Below, piece after piece: positions 25,161-34,208 of a stretch of DNA of 64,000 bases; within the stretch, counting starts at the first letter, position 1, and each line of letters opens with the position of its first letter. The notes under the pieces are model-generated. The model was not told where the DNA came from and ran no database searches. It saw only the letters and a program-made list of their open reading frames with translations. Origin of the DNA: Candidatus Chromulinivorax destructor (lineage in GTDB: Bacteria; Babelota; Babeliae; Babelales; Chromulinivoraceae); contig NZ_CP025544.1 of the NCBI RefSeq assembly GCF_003366055.1, forward strand, positions 541,278 through 605,277, given 5' to 3'. Position numbers and translations under genes: made by a program.

Positions 25161-26870
25161 TTAAAGTTCAGTGTCTTCTTGTAAGGTTGCAACTGATAAC
25201 ACTTCTTCAATCGTGGTTAAACCAAGTTCAATCTTCCATGCACCGTCCTGAATTAATAACTTCATGCCATCATGCTGAGCCTGCGCGCGCAAAACGTTCG
25301 CATCAGCTTTTTCGATAACCAAACGAGCAAGCGCATTACTCATAACCATGATTTCAAATACAGGCATACGCCCTTTATACCCAATACCTAAACACTTATC
25401 GCACCCAACAGGTTTATAAAATGTTACAGTTTTTGCATGAGGAGAAGTCATTCCAATAGAATGTATCATCTCTGCTGTTGGAGTATATTGTTCTTTACAA
25501 TTTTCACACAGTTTACGAACAAGTCTCTGAGCTATAACAGCAAGCACTGATGATGATATTAAAAATGGCTCAACACCCATATCGATAAGTCGAGTAATTG
25601 TTGCAGGAGCATTATTGGTGTGAATCGTACTTAATACTAAGTGACCAGTTAACGCTGCTTGAACTGCAATTTGTGCAGTCTCTACGTCACGCGTCTCACC
25701 GATCATCACGATATCTGGATCTTGTCGCAAAATAGAACGTAATGCTGAGGCAAAAGTAAAGCCAATTTTGTTTTGAACTTGCACTTGATTTATACCAGTA
25801 ATTTGATATTCAACCGGATCTTCAACGGTAATAATATTAACGTCTGGTGAATTTAATCGTGAAACAATTGAATATAATGTTGTTGTTTTACCAGAACCTG
25901 TTGGACCAGATACAAAAATAATTCCGTTTGGTTTTTGAATAACATCTTTAATAATTTTTGCATTGTGCTCACTTAACCCAAGATCTTCAAGCGATGCAAA
26001 AGCTTTACTCTTATCAAGTAAACGCATCACGATTCGCTCACCATGCATGACGGGTAAAACAGAAACCCGAATATCAAAAAATTTATCTGAAACTTTAATT
26101 TCGATGCGACCATCTTGTGGCATACGTTTTTCGGCAATGTTTAAATTTGCCATAATTTTAAGACGAGATATTAAAGCACCTTGAATTCGTTTTGGTGGAG
26201 AAAATGCAAGATACATGATTCCATCAACACGGTAACGAACTGCAACATCTTTTTCAAATGGCTCAATGTGAATATCAGAAGCACCCCGTTTTACAGCCTG
26301 AAAAAGAATGTGATTAACCAGCTTAACCACCGGTGCTTGCGCGCCTGCATTTAAAATATCTTGATCTTCGATCTGTCCAAGGTCTAAACCATTTTCTAAA
26401 ATATTGGTATCTTCTTCAAGATCCTCCATCATTTTTTTAGCACCTTCAAGCGGATAGTAACGATTGATACCATCAATAATAGTTCCTGCTGTTGCAAGAG
26501 CGATTGGTGCATCTTTTGCAAGTAACATCGATAGTTCATCGATAGAAGCTAAATTTAAAGGATCTACGACTAAAATCGTTATTTTGCCTGCAAGCATAAT
26601 GGGCATAATAATATTTTGCCGTAAAAAATTAAACTGAACCTTTGCTAACAATTCAGGATCAGCCATCTCTTCAGTTACAAATTCTATAAATGGTAATGAG
26701 TAATTTTTTGCGTATGCTTTTGCTAAATCTTGTGATGTAATTAATTTATTACTCAGTAAATATGTTTCTAAAGATTCATGAGCTTGCTCTGCATTTTTCA
26801 TCAGCTCTTCTTTATTTTGATGCGCAAGCAATCCCATATCTTCTAGTATTTTCCACATGTCATGTATCAT
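25161..26870 (-). CDS. GspE/PilB-type secretion ATPase
   Basis: A 569-residue hexameric ATPase that powers type II secretion or type IV pilus assembly from the cytosolic face. The N-terminal domain (to ~140) is the T2SSE_N/MshEN type. ATPase motifs are Walker A GPTGSGKT (322-329), the Asp box EDPVEYQITGINQ, Walker B DPDIVMIGE (384-392) and the His box STIHTNNAPATITRL. A zinc site has C455-x2-C458 and C490-x2-C493. The Shine-Dalgarno AAGGAT, six bases before the ATG, supports the start. No other pilus or T2SS gene is adjacent, so GspE and PilB cannot be told apart; a type IV pilus-like competence system is a reasonable guess. Confidence 0.88.
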   Translation of the reverse strand: MIHDMWKILEDMGLLAHQNKEELMKNAEQAHESLETYLLSNKLITSQDLAKAYAKNYSLPFIEFVTEEMADPELLAKVQFNFLRQNIIMPIMLAGKITILVVDPLNLASIDELSMLLAKDAPIALATAGTIIDGINRYYPLEGAKKMMEDLEEDTNILENGLDLGQIEDQDILNAGAQAPVVKLVNHILFQAVKRGASDIHIEPFEKDVAVRYRVDGIMYLAFSPPKRIQGALISRLKIMANLNIAEKRMPQDGRIEIKVSDKFFDIRVSVLPVMHGERIVMRLLDKSKAFASLEDLGLSEHNAKIIKDVIQKPNGIIFVSGPTGSGKTTTLYSIVSRLNSPDVNIITVEDPVEYQITGINQVQVQNKIGFTFASALRSILRQDPDIVMIGETRDVETAQIAVQAALTGHLVLSTIHTNNAPATITRLIDMGVEPFLISSSVLAVIAQRLVRKLCENCKEQYTPTAEMIHSIGMTSPHAKTVTFYKPVGCDKCLGIGYKGRMPVFEIMVMSNALARLVIEKADANVLRAQAQHDGMKLLIQDGAWKIELGLTTIEEVLSVATLQEDTEL

Positions 26871-26987
26871 ACAAAATCCTTATAGAGTTCCTGTCTATCA
26901 AATTAAAACTACGAAAAAAATAAGCATACGATTTTATATAAAATAGAGCGCGTATTTTAATCACACAACCACTCAATGGCAAGCTTG

Positions 26988-27018
26988 GTGAAGTTTTCAT
27001 AGAAAACGTAGGACAAAA
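26988..27018. repeat. possible foldback repeat remnant
   Basis: GAAGTTTTCATAGAAAACGTAGGACAAAAA resembles the inner GGAGTTTTCGTAGAAAACGTAGGG segment of the foldback repeats. Nothing of the rest of the element is left. The 290-bp gap around it otherwise holds only the upstream region of bamD. Confidence 0.35.
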
Positions 27019-27161
27019 ATAGCATGAAGTCACACAAACTTATACCACTATTTTTCAGTTCCAGGGCACCGTCTTGCATAAAACAAGCTGTATGCTATGC
27101 TAATTGTATTAAATGTAGTGTAGTCTATCACGTGCAAAAAAAATATAAAAAAAGGTTTTTC

Positions 27162-28028
27162 GTGAACAATAAGAAATATTTTACCTATCTTTCGGTTGTC
27201 AGCCTTCTTTGCACTTATCATAACCTTATGACGATAGAAAAAAAAGCTGAACAATCATCAACGCAAACTACTCACATAACGCCAAATATGTCAATTGAAA
27301 CAGCAGAAATCGGCGTTCAAGAATCGGTAACTCCTAAAAAAAGAAGTGGAGTTTTCAACAGAATGATGCCTGGTCCGTACTGCCCTCATCAAAGCGTTCC
27401 TATACGAAAAATGACGTTGAAACATCTTAATGATATTTATGAGTACAGTGAACATCACAAAGTTGACATTAACGTTCTTACCAACGTATTAGAACGTCTT
27501 ATCTCTCTGTCTGATAACCATGCTGGTGTAAAAAAATATAAATTACAGTATGCAGACTCTCATTTTGCGATGAATCATTTAGAAATTGCTGCTACGTATT
27601 ACGAAGATTTTGCAACCCTGTACCCATCAAGTAACGAAGCTATTTACGCAGCATTTAAATCTATTGGTTGCATGTTTCAGCTATCGCTCAGCCCAGATCG
27701 TGATCAAACCAACACAAAAAAAACTATTGCACTTGCAAAAACATTCTTAAAAGAACACCCAGGTCATGAGCTTAATGCAGAGGTTGAAGAGATTATAGCA
27801 ACCTGCTATACACGACTTTTTGATCATGAAGTGTATGTTTTTAACTATTATGTTAAAAGAAAAAAGTTTCCATCAGCTCGCTTACGACTTGATTTTTTTT
27901 CAAAAACATTTGAAGGTTTAATTGATAACCTTGAAGTCAAAGTTCAAGCGCTTACCAAACAACTTGAGCTTGCGATAACGCCAGTTAAAGTTGATAAAAA
28001 AACATACGTCCATAAATTTCTTGGGTAA
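27162..28028 (+). CDS. bamD: BamD-like outer-membrane assembly protein
   Basis: A TPR protein of the BAM complex that inserts beta-barrels into the outer membrane. The frame starts at an ATG at 27024, but its first 46 residues look non-coding. I prefer GTG at 27162, where AAAAAAGG is six bases upstream, giving 288 residues. Residues ~1-25 form a signal sequence with LLC near a possible lipobox. BamD features follow: AATYYEDFATLYPSSNEAIYA, the DQTNTKKTIALAKTFLKEHPG repeat, and IIATCYTRLFDHEVYVFNYYVKRKKFPSARLRL. The stop and the yraN start overlap as TAATG, so the two are coupled. The other BAM subunits are outside the window. Confidence 0.85.
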   Translation: MNNKKYFTYLSVVSLLCTYHNLMTIEKKAEQSSTQTTHITPNMSIETAEIGVQESVTPKKRSGVFNRMMPGPYCPHQSVPIRKMTLKHLNDIYEYSEHHKVDINVLTNVLERLISLSDNHAGVKKYKLQYADSHFAMNHLEIAATYYEDFATLYPSSNEAIYAAFKSIGCMFQLSLSPDRDQTNTKKTIALAKTFLKEHPGHELNAEVEEIIATCYTRLFDHEVYVFNYYVKRKKFPSARLRLDFFSKTFEGLIDNLEVKVQALTKQLELAITPVKVDKKTYVHKFLG

Positions 28029-28411
28029 TGAATAATCGATCATTTGGTGATGCAGGCGAACAATTTGTCGTGCAATACCTACAAAAGAACGGCTTTGCTG
28101 TGAAAGCAGTTAATTACCGTAAATTTTTTGGTGAAATCGATATCATTGCCTGTAAAAAAGAGCTGTATGTCTTTGTCGAAGTTAAAACTCGTAAATCTGT
28201 AACTATGCCAATGGGTCAACTTATCAGTCGACCAAAACAACAAAAGATCATCAAAACTGCTCAGACATTTATTGTTGAACAAAAACTACAAGACTATGTC
28301 TATCGATTTGACGTTGCGCTCGTATCAGTTGACGGTACAGGATTTTGCCTTGAGTATATTGAAAACGCTTTTACCAAACCAGAACATGCTTATGCAAACA
28401 ACAGCTACTAA
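28028..28411 (+). CDS. yraN: YraN/UPF0102 family nuclease-like protein
   Basis: A 127-residue protein of the UPF0102 family (PD-(D/E)xK nuclease-like fold). Motifs are GDAGEQFVVQYLQKNGF, NYRKFFGEIDIIA and LYVFVEVKTRKS, the latter two carrying the acidic and Lys residues of the nuclease core. Its role is unproved; in many genomes it lies next to replication and repair or cell-envelope genes. It is translationally coupled to bamD upstream and overlaps cdsA downstream. Confidence 0.9.
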   Translation: MNNRSFGDAGEQFVVQYLQKNGFAVKAVNYRKFFGEIDIIACKKELYVFVEVKTRKSVTMPMGQLISRPKQQKIIKTAQTFIVEQKLQDYVYRFDVALVSVDGTGFCLEYIENAFTKPEHAYANNSY

Positions 28412-29066
28412 AAATAACGCTCTCCTGAGAATTATCACCGGCATAGTCCTTGGTGCAATTTTTTGCACCACTTTTTTTTATTGCCCGTCTCAACTATTTT
28501 CTCTACTGCTCGCATCAATTCTTACCATCATTGTTATCGCAGAATGGAAAAATATATTCCCGGTCAACAGCGTCTATTTTTGGGCAATTCTTCCATTCTA
28601 CCCAATTGCACCATTTTGTATGTTGATATATCTCAACGAATCCCCAACCTATAAAATATTAGTTTTGTATCTGTTTATACTCGTTTTTACGTTTGATAGC
28701 GCATCATATTTGTTTGGTAAAATGTACGGAAAAACTAAAATTATACCTTCCATTAGCCCTGGTAAATCATGGCAAGGAGCTATCGGCGGCTACTGCATAG
28801 CAACCCTTGTTTTTATAGCTATCAGCTGGAATAACAATAAATATATTGATCTGCAAACTGCTTGTGTAGTCAGCGCATGTATTTGCATCATTGCATTTGC
28901 TGGAGACATTTTTGAATCGTACCTGAAACGCTGTGCTAAAATTAAAGACTCAAGTAATCTGTTGCCTGGTCATGGCGGCTTTCTTGATCGATTCGATGCG
29001 ATTATGGCAGTTTCGGTATTTTTCTTTTATTACAAAGTTTATCTACTTGCACTCTTAGCACATTAA
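28386..29066 (+). CDS. cdsA: phosphatidate cytidylyltransferase CdsA
   Basis: A 226-residue membrane enzyme that makes CDP-diacylglycerol from phosphatidic acid and CTP. It has six or so membrane helices. Two signature regions are clear: DSASYLFGKMYGKTKIIPSISPGKSWQGAIGG, and KRCAKIKDSSNLLPGHGGFLDRFDAI, the PROSITE CdsA pattern with its metal-binding Asp residues. The start could be either of two nearby ATGs at 28386 or 28392, both inside the end of yraN. It is somewhat short for the family (usually ~270). This shows the cell makes its own phospholipid headgroups. Confidence 0.9.
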   Translation: MLMQTTATKNNALLRIITGIVLGAIFCTTFFYCPSQLFSLLLASILTIIVIAEWKNIFPVNSVYFWAILPFYPIAPFCMLIYLNESPTYKILVLYLFILVFTFDSASYLFGKMYGKTKIIPSISPGKSWQGAIGGYCIATLVFIAISWNNNKYIDLQTACVVSACICIIAFAGDIFESYLKRCAKIKDSSNLLPGHGGFLDRFDAIMAVSVFFFYYKVYLLALLAH

Positions 29067-29073
29067 TTGAATA

Positions 29074-29121
29074 CAAAAAGAGCGCAACCACTATCAAAAA
29101 GTGTATCGCGCTCTTTTTGTA
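29074..29121. terminator. bidirectional terminator
   Basis: ACAAAAAGAGCGC and GCGCTCTTTTTGT form a 13-bp stem with a long loop. It serves cdsA (plus) and hisS (minus). Confidence 0.85.
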
Positions 29122-29144
29122 ATTCTAAAATTAAAATTTAGATG

Positions 29145-30401
29145 TTAGCGTATCGCTGCAAAGAAATCTGCTAAATCGGCTTGAGAAACTTTGTCATCTT
29201 TACCAGTTATCATGTTTTTTATCGTCACATAATTACCAGCTTGTTCATCATCGCCAATCACCGCAACATACATTGCCTGTAATTTGTTTGCTTTGCGTAT
29301 TTTGCTTTTTAATGATGCTTCATCAAGCAACACATCGACACAAACACCTGCTGCCTGTAAACTGTCAGCAATCAGTAACGCGGTGCCATTCTGCTGAGCC
29401 TGACATGGTACAATGCACACCAAAGAGCGTTTTGGAATCTCAAATTTTGCTTGTTGATCTTCAAGTAGCATCAATAATCGTTCAACGCCAATGCCTGCTC
29501 CTACGGCCGGAACTTGTTCTTTGCTGCCAAGTTGTGTTGCAAGAGTATCATAACGACCACCACCACAAAATGTATTTTGAGCGCCAAGTGTTGTGCCAAT
29601 AAATTCAAATACCGTTTTGTTGTAATAATCAAGTCCACGAACTAGGTATGGGTTATGCGTAAATGTTACGGATAATTGATGTAACTGCTGACACAATAAC
29701 TCCCATTCACGTTTGCTGTCGGGCGTTAAATGATCAACAATTTGTGGTGCCGTTTTGTACAGGTTGCTACAGGTCTCATTTTTGCAATCAAACACTCGTA
29801 AAATATTGGTGTCTTTTCGTTGGATGCACGTTGCACATAAAATTGCTTCATGCGTTGTCAAAAATTCATACAAATGAGCTTTAAAAATATCGCGATCTTC
29901 TTGCTGGCCTAAAAAGTTAATCTGGAGAACATAATTTTCGATCGATAGTTTTTCTGCAAACAACGTATCAAGCATGCTGATAAAAAATGCATCGTACATG
30001 ACTGAGCTTGTTCCCAGTGATTCGATACTCACCTGATGAAACTGACGGTAACGACCTTTTTGTGGGCGTTCATAGCGAAAAACTGGTCCATACGAAAACA
30101 CTTTCCACGGCAAAACCAATGAACCTTGTTGTTCTACAAAAGCTCGAACAGTCCCTGCTGTCATCTCTGGACGCAGACAAATCTGTTCACGATCACTTTT
30201 TGACTCGACCGTAAACATTTCTTTGCCAACCACATCAGTTGCAATACCAAGTCCACGTTCAAACAAAGTAGTCGATTCTATAATAGGGGTCGAAATTTGT
30301 TGAAAATTATAATTTGCAAGATGCTGCATAACGATTTGCAGGACACCTTGTACAAATCGAGAGTCTAAATTATCTTGCGTACCTTTAATTCGAAAAAACA
30401 T
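29145..30401 (-). CDS. hisS: histidyl-tRNA synthetase
   Basis: A 418-residue class II aminoacyl-tRNA synthetase that charges tRNA-His. Motif 1 region residues, motif 2 (FRYERPQKGRYRQFHQ) and motif 3 (GAGIGVERLLMLLE) are present. Histidine-specific segments are RPEMTAGTVRAF, LVRGLDYYNKTVFEF and GGGRYDTL. The anticodon-binding domain is the last ~90 residues. AAAGGA lies six bases before the ATG. It forms a single-gene unit between a divergent outer-membrane protein and the convergent cdsA. Confidence 0.96.
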   Translation of the reverse strand: MFFRIKGTQDNLDSRFVQGVLQIVMQHLANYNFQQISTPIIESTTLFERGLGIATDVVGKEMFTVESKSDREQICLRPEMTAGTVRAFVEQQGSLVLPWKVFSYGPVFRYERPQKGRYRQFHQVSIESLGTSSVMYDAFFISMLDTLFAEKLSIENYVLQINFLGQQEDRDIFKAHLYEFLTTHEAILCATCIQRKDTNILRVFDCKNETCSNLYKTAPQIVDHLTPDSKREWELLCQQLHQLSVTFTHNPYLVRGLDYYNKTVFEFIGTTLGAQNTFCGGGRYDTLATQLGSKEQVPAVGAGIGVERLLMLLEDQQAKFEIPKRSLVCIVPCQAQQNGTALLIADSLQAAGVCVDVLLDEASLKSKIRKANKLQAMYVAVIGDDEQAGNYVTIKNMITGKDDKVSQADLADFFAAIR

Positions 30402-30552
30402 AAAAAATCCTTTATATCAAAGCTATTTGGTTCACATTATACCATAAGCAGCTTGTAATCAACAATAAATATAAAAATATATGTTGACGACCTTACATAA
30501 AAATTGCTAGAAAAGAAGGTATAAAATTAAGTCTTAAAATTTTCAAATCATA

Positions 30553-30621
30553 ATGACCCACCAAAGGAGGAACTCACTCAACAGTTTTCATAGAATTTTT
30601 GAACGTACTGATCTATTGTAA
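30553..30621 (+). other. possible leader peptide upstream of the major OMP gene
   Basis: ATG at 30553 opens a 22-residue frame (MTHQRRNSLNSFHRIFERTDLL) that ends 21 bases before the OMP start. Inside it lies a strong Shine-Dalgarno-like AAAGGAGG with no start codon at the right distance. The leader may control OMP translation. It may also be chance. Confidence 0.25.
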
Positions 30622-30642
30622 TAAAAAAGGATAAGGATTATT

Positions 30643-32667
30643 ATGAAAAAAGTTATAGCTTTGAGTATTGCAACCTGTTTTGCATTCTCAGCTTATGCAG
30701 AGCAACAAATCGTTGCTACTGGTAAAACATTCAACAACATCACACCAATATTCCAATCAGCTTCTCCAGAAAGAGTTTCTCTTTTTGCTTCGATTCCAGA
30801 ATCAAGAGCTGGTCATCGTGCAAACTTTAACGGCGATTTTCAAGTTGTTGTTCTTGGTGGTCGTAACACCAGCCGATCAGAAGCTGCTCAATACTACTTC
30901 CCTGCAACAGCAAACGGCGTAATCACATTTAATGCTTCAGTTGATGCTGCAAACTCAGGAACAGATACCCTACAAACATACTGGTCAGGTGCACAAGAAG
31001 AAACATTTGGTACTGGGACAATAACTCCTGCTAACTTCAGTGGTACTGGTGTTGGTGCTATTGGTTATAATACTGCAACTGGCGCTGGCGCTCAAGCAGG
31101 TACAGCTATAACTGTTGCTCCCGACTTAACTGCAGCACCTGCAAATAGTTTTGGTTTTGGTACAACAAATACAGCTGTTACTGGTGCTATAACAGCTGGA
31201 CAAGTTGTTAGAAATAATACAACAGCTAACGCAATTACAAATGCTAGTGCTCTTCAAACCGCAACACCTGGAACTTTTGCTCCTTTCGATCTTTCAACTG
31301 TTGCAGCATTTGCTGATGCTGATGTTGTTGCTGGTGATTTTAATCTTGATACCAACAGAAATACTGCAATTGTTCGTCCATGGAACTTTGGCATCGGTTA
31401 TGCTCCAAACGTACAATTTGGTGCTACTCTTGCTGAATCTGCTTTTGTCAGCACCATTGCTCCTGAACTAGAACGTTCTTTCTGGGGTATTGGCGCAACG
31501 TGGAAGCAAATCTTATCTGACAAAGATACAGGTTTTTGGCTTGAACTTTCTACAGCGTTACAAGGCGTTAAGATGAATATGAATCTTAATGAAGAAGTTT
31601 TAACTGAATTAACTGCAAACCCTTATGAAGAACCAACAACAAGCCAAACAACATGGGCTGATTCATGGGGTGCTGATAATGGTTATGCTACGTCAGACAT
31701 TACAACAATAACACAAGCGTTTGCTCAAGATGCATGGTTATACGGTAAAATCGATGGTGCACAAAGTGTAACACGTCTAGCTGATATCGAATTTAAAGTT
31801 GGTTACCAATTTATCTGTGAAGATAACGTGTTAACAAACGGTTTTCTTGGTTTAGTTATTCCAACAGGTAACAAAGCGACTGCAGAATACATGGCTGAGC
31901 CAATTGTTGGTAACGGTTTCCACTTTGGTTTAATGGCTGGTGGTACATACGAAATCCAATTGAATTCAAGCGAACGTACAAGATGGTCTATGCGTGCTGA
32001 TTCATGCTACCGTTACTTATTCAAGAACACACAAGTTCGTTCATTTGATACAAACAATGGTAACTGGTCACGTTATATGTATGTGTGGGATAACTACGCA
32101 GCGGAACAACTATCTGAGGTAACTCCAAATGCTCCAACTATGCGTTCATACACACCTGGTATTAACGTATTTACCCAAGAAGTTAACGTTACTCCACAAG
32201 GCCAAATCCGCTTTAACCAAGCTTTAGTCCTAGAAGCTGGTGCATTTAAAGTAGAAGCTGGTTGGAACACATTCATCCGTCAAGATGAGTTAGTAACATT
32301 GGTTAACGAATGGCAAGATAACACAGTTGTATATGCTGATGCTTCTAACAACTTGTATTCTTTATACAACGCAAACAGAACTATCTATAACGATGCTTAC
32401 CAAAGTTCACCAGTAGCTGCAACAACACCTGATGCTGCAAGCTTAGCTCGTTACGAAGCTGCTGCTGTGCAAGCTTCTGATCTTAACCTGAGTGGATCAG
32501 CTGCTTCATGGTCATTAATGACAAACACCCCATACTTAGTTGCTGGTTATGGTTTTGGTGAAGATCATTCAAGCATTTTAAGCATTGGTGGATCATTTGA
32601 ATATTCAGCATCAAATGATTACTTAAGCACATGGATGCTATTTGGTAAATTTAGCTTCACATTTTAA
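30643..32667 (+). CDS. major outer-membrane beta-barrel protein
   Basis: A 674-residue porin-like protein. The signal peptide (MKKVIALSIATCFAFSAYA) is followed by many amphipathic strands and a C-terminal strand ending in Phe (WMLFGKFSFTF), the signal read by the BAM machinery. Residues ~90-220 are an Ala/Thr/Gly/Asn-rich insert, probably an external loop or plug. Codons are more regular and GC-containing than in neighbours (for example GCT, GGT), fitting high expression. The start has a good AAGGAT Shine-Dalgarno. I cannot match it to a named porin, so substrates are unknown; by size and signal it is likely the main OMP of this cell. Confidence 0.75.
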   Translation: MKKVIALSIATCFAFSAYAEQQIVATGKTFNNITPIFQSASPERVSLFASIPESRAGHRANFNGDFQVVVLGGRNTSRSEAAQYYFPATANGVITFNASVDAANSGTDTLQTYWSGAQEETFGTGTITPANFSGTGVGAIGYNTATGAGAQAGTAITVAPDLTAAPANSFGFGTTNTAVTGAITAGQVVRNNTTANAITNASALQTATPGTFAPFDLSTVAAFADADVVAGDFNLDTNRNTAIVRPWNFGIGYAPNVQFGATLAESAFVSTIAPELERSFWGIGATWKQILSDKDTGFWLELSTALQGVKMNMNLNEEVLTELTANPYEEPTTSQTTWADSWGADNGYATSDITTITQAFAQDAWLYGKIDGAQSVTRLADIEFKVGYQFICEDNVLTNGFLGLVIPTGNKATAEYMAEPIVGNGFHFGLMAGGTYEIQLNSSERTRWSMRADSCYRYLFKNTQVRSFDTNNGNWSRYMYVWDNYAAEQLSEVTPNAPTMRSYTPGINVFTQEVNVTPQGQIRFNQALVLEAGAFKVEAGWNTFIRQDELVTLVNEWQDNTVVYADASNNLYSLYNANRTIYNDAYQSSPVAATTPDAASLARYEAAAVQASDLNLSGSAASWSLMTNTPYLVAGYGFGEDHSSILSIGGSFEYSASNDYLSTWMLFGKFSFTF

Positions 32668-32706
32668 CTAACGACTGTTTGATGTTTTCAACAGTCTAAA
32701 AAAATA

Positions 32707-32740
32707 CCCGCTTACCTGTTCATGATACATGGTAAGCGGG
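32707..32740 (+). terminator. hairpin after the major OMP gene
   Basis: CCCGCTTACC and GGTAAGCGGG pair in a 10-bp stem with a 14-base loop. There is no clear T run, so it may be a 3' stability hairpin rather than a full terminator. Confidence 0.5.
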
Positions 32741-32789
32741 AACTATAATAAATTATGAGATAGTTTTTAATACAAGAAAGATATCGACT

Positions 32790-33521
32790 ATGAAAATCAC
32801 AAAAAAATTGATGATTGCAGCAGGATTATTCTTCCAACTATCAAACTTACAAGCTGATTTAGACGTCAACCAAAAGCAATCGTTTAATGATGCACTTGGA
32901 AAACTTAACAATCCTCAAGCTGACAGTTTATCAATTAAAGATGCTAAAGCAAAAGTAGATGCTCTTAATATACAAGATGCAGCTGTTTCTGATTCACTCA
33001 AGTTATATTTAACAACTAATACTATTACTCCAAGTAGTAAAAAAGCAGCATTTCCAAAAGCAGATTTAGATAGCATCAAACAAAAAAAAGATGACGATAT
33101 AAAAAAATCTCGTCCAGTAGCTACTCCAGCTCAAGAAGATACTCGTGACGCGGACCTTGATGCTGCAAATGAAAGAGCTGACAAAGCTGAAGCTGCTCAA
33201 CAAGAAGCTGAAAATAAAGTTACTCAATTAGAAGCTAAATTTGCTGCACTAGAAAAAAAAGTTGCTGAATCTGACAGCGATATTAAAAAACTTGTTGATG
33301 CTGCAAAAGATAAACACGGCGCTGATAAATATATTCCGTTAGCTCAAAAAGCTGCTGAATCACTAAAAGCTGCTATTGAATCTATTAATGATGCAACAGA
33401 ACAAGAAGCCGTAAGAAAAGCTGTGCAAGCTGTTTTAGCTCCTCAAGCTCCTGCTGCTGCATCTGCTCAATCAGGTGTAAATTTAGGTCGTTTAGGCAAA
33501 AAAGCTCGTCGTAAAGCGTAA
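32790..33521 (+). CDS. exported coiled-coil protein, unknown function
   Basis: A 243-residue exported protein: signal peptide MKITKKLMIAAGLFFQLSNLQA, then a helical mature part. Residues ~110-175 are a strong coiled coil of heptads (DAANERADKAEAAQQEAENKVTQLEAKFAALEKKVAE). Another Ala-rich helix follows (AAESLKAAIESINDATEQEAVRKAVQAVL), then an Ala/Pro linker and a basic end (GKKARRKA). It follows the major OMP gene by 122 bases on the same strand and may be co-transcribed through the hairpin. An OmpA-to-peptidoglycan tether or a surface stalk are possible but unproved roles. Confidence 0.65.
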   Translation: MKITKKLMIAAGLFFQLSNLQADLDVNQKQSFNDALGKLNNPQADSLSIKDAKAKVDALNIQDAAVSDSLKLYLTTNTITPSSKKAAFPKADLDSIKQKKDDDIKKSRPVATPAQEDTRDADLDAANERADKAEAAQQEAENKVTQLEAKFAALEKKVAESDSDIKKLVDAAKDKHGADKYIPLAQKAAESLKAAIESINDATEQEAVRKAVQAVLAPQAPAAASAQSGVNLGRLGKKARRKA

Positions 33522-33551
33522 AAATAGAGATTACGCTGTTTACATTTTACT

Positions 33552-33583
33552 AAAAAAGAGAGGTATAAAAACCTCTCTTTTTT
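33552..33583 (+). terminator. intrinsic terminator
   Basis: AAAAAAGAGAGGT and ACCTCTCTTTTTT form a 12-bp stem with a T tail. A near-identical hairpin lies at 34142-34189. Confidence 0.85.
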
Positions 33584-33630
33584 ATTTAGTATCAAAATGC
33601 ATAGATTACTAATTACATCGCTACCCAAAG

Positions 33631-33900
33631 CTAGGTCCTGTGAACCAAATTTTTATTTTAGAGATTTACCCTACGTTTTTTACAAAAACTCCGGGAATCG
33701 GCAGGCCAGTGCGCCTGATGCACTTTTTTTTAAATCTTAGCCAAGTTTAATTTTTTAAAGTTTGCTTCGTTTTTTGCATAGATTGACGTAGTTTTTCATT
33801 AAAAAAGCGTAACGTGGCCGCCGCCACCACTCTTTCCGGAGATGAGCGAAGCGATATCGTAGGTTTTTGTGCACATGTAAATTTAGTTCACACAGCCTAG
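33631..33900 (+). repeat. foldback repeat copy 5 (long form, forward)
   Basis: A 270-bp copy from CTAGGTCCTGTGAACCAAATTT to AAATTTAGTTCACACAGCCTAG with the ~70-bp insert block at about 33731-33802. It is very close to copy 2. It sits in the 687-bp gap between the coiled-coil protein and the beta-barrel gene, with a terminator on each side and a remnant of barrel-gene sequence at 33949-33996. Confidence 0.88.
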
Positions 33901-33948
33901 CACTCATTTAAAAATCTCAAGATGTCATTGCATGCATGCATAGATAAC

Positions 33949-33996
33949 TGAATTAAAATCGAATCTAACAAACGAATAATCGATAAGCATATGACC
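33949..33996 (-). pseudogene. remnant of beta-barrel gene sequence
   Basis: CTGAATTAAAATCGAATCTAACAAACGAATAATCGATAA is nearly identical to 34294-34331 inside the neighbouring barrel gene (34209-34811). Past this block the match fades. It is a short remnant of a duplicated barrel gene. Together with the duplicated terminator hairpins on each side it points to a local duplication. Confidence 0.55.
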
Positions 33997-34141
33997 AATT
34001 CATAATGTCAACAATTAGGTAAAATTTAACAACTTTGCAAGACTCAGTACAATTCTCTTCTTTATTTTGAGCTCATACAGCTTTACCCAGATACCATGGC
34101 GTAAGATATTATTTTAAATTTTTTGATAAAAGTATATATCA

Positions 34142-34189
34142 TGACAAATAAAAAGAGAGGTCTAAAAAACCTCTCTTTTTATTTGTCAG
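34142..34189 (-). terminator. terminator of the barrel gene
   Basis: TGACAAATAAAAAGAGAGGT pairs with ACCTCTCTTTTTATTTGTCA in a 20-bp stem, 19 bases after the minus-strand barrel gene. Confidence 0.85.
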
Positions 34190-34208
34190 ATTAATATTCT
34201 ATAGATTT

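Noticed and set aside
27024-27161. The first 46 codons of the BamD frame as coding
   Set aside because: The sequence does not resemble a signal peptide, and a GTG with a strong Shine-Dalgarno lies further downstream. It remains possible but is less likely.
28272-28385. An upstream in-frame extension of cdsA
   Set aside because: It lies wholly inside yraN in another frame and adds no CdsA-like sequence. The start at 28386 or 28392 fits the family better.
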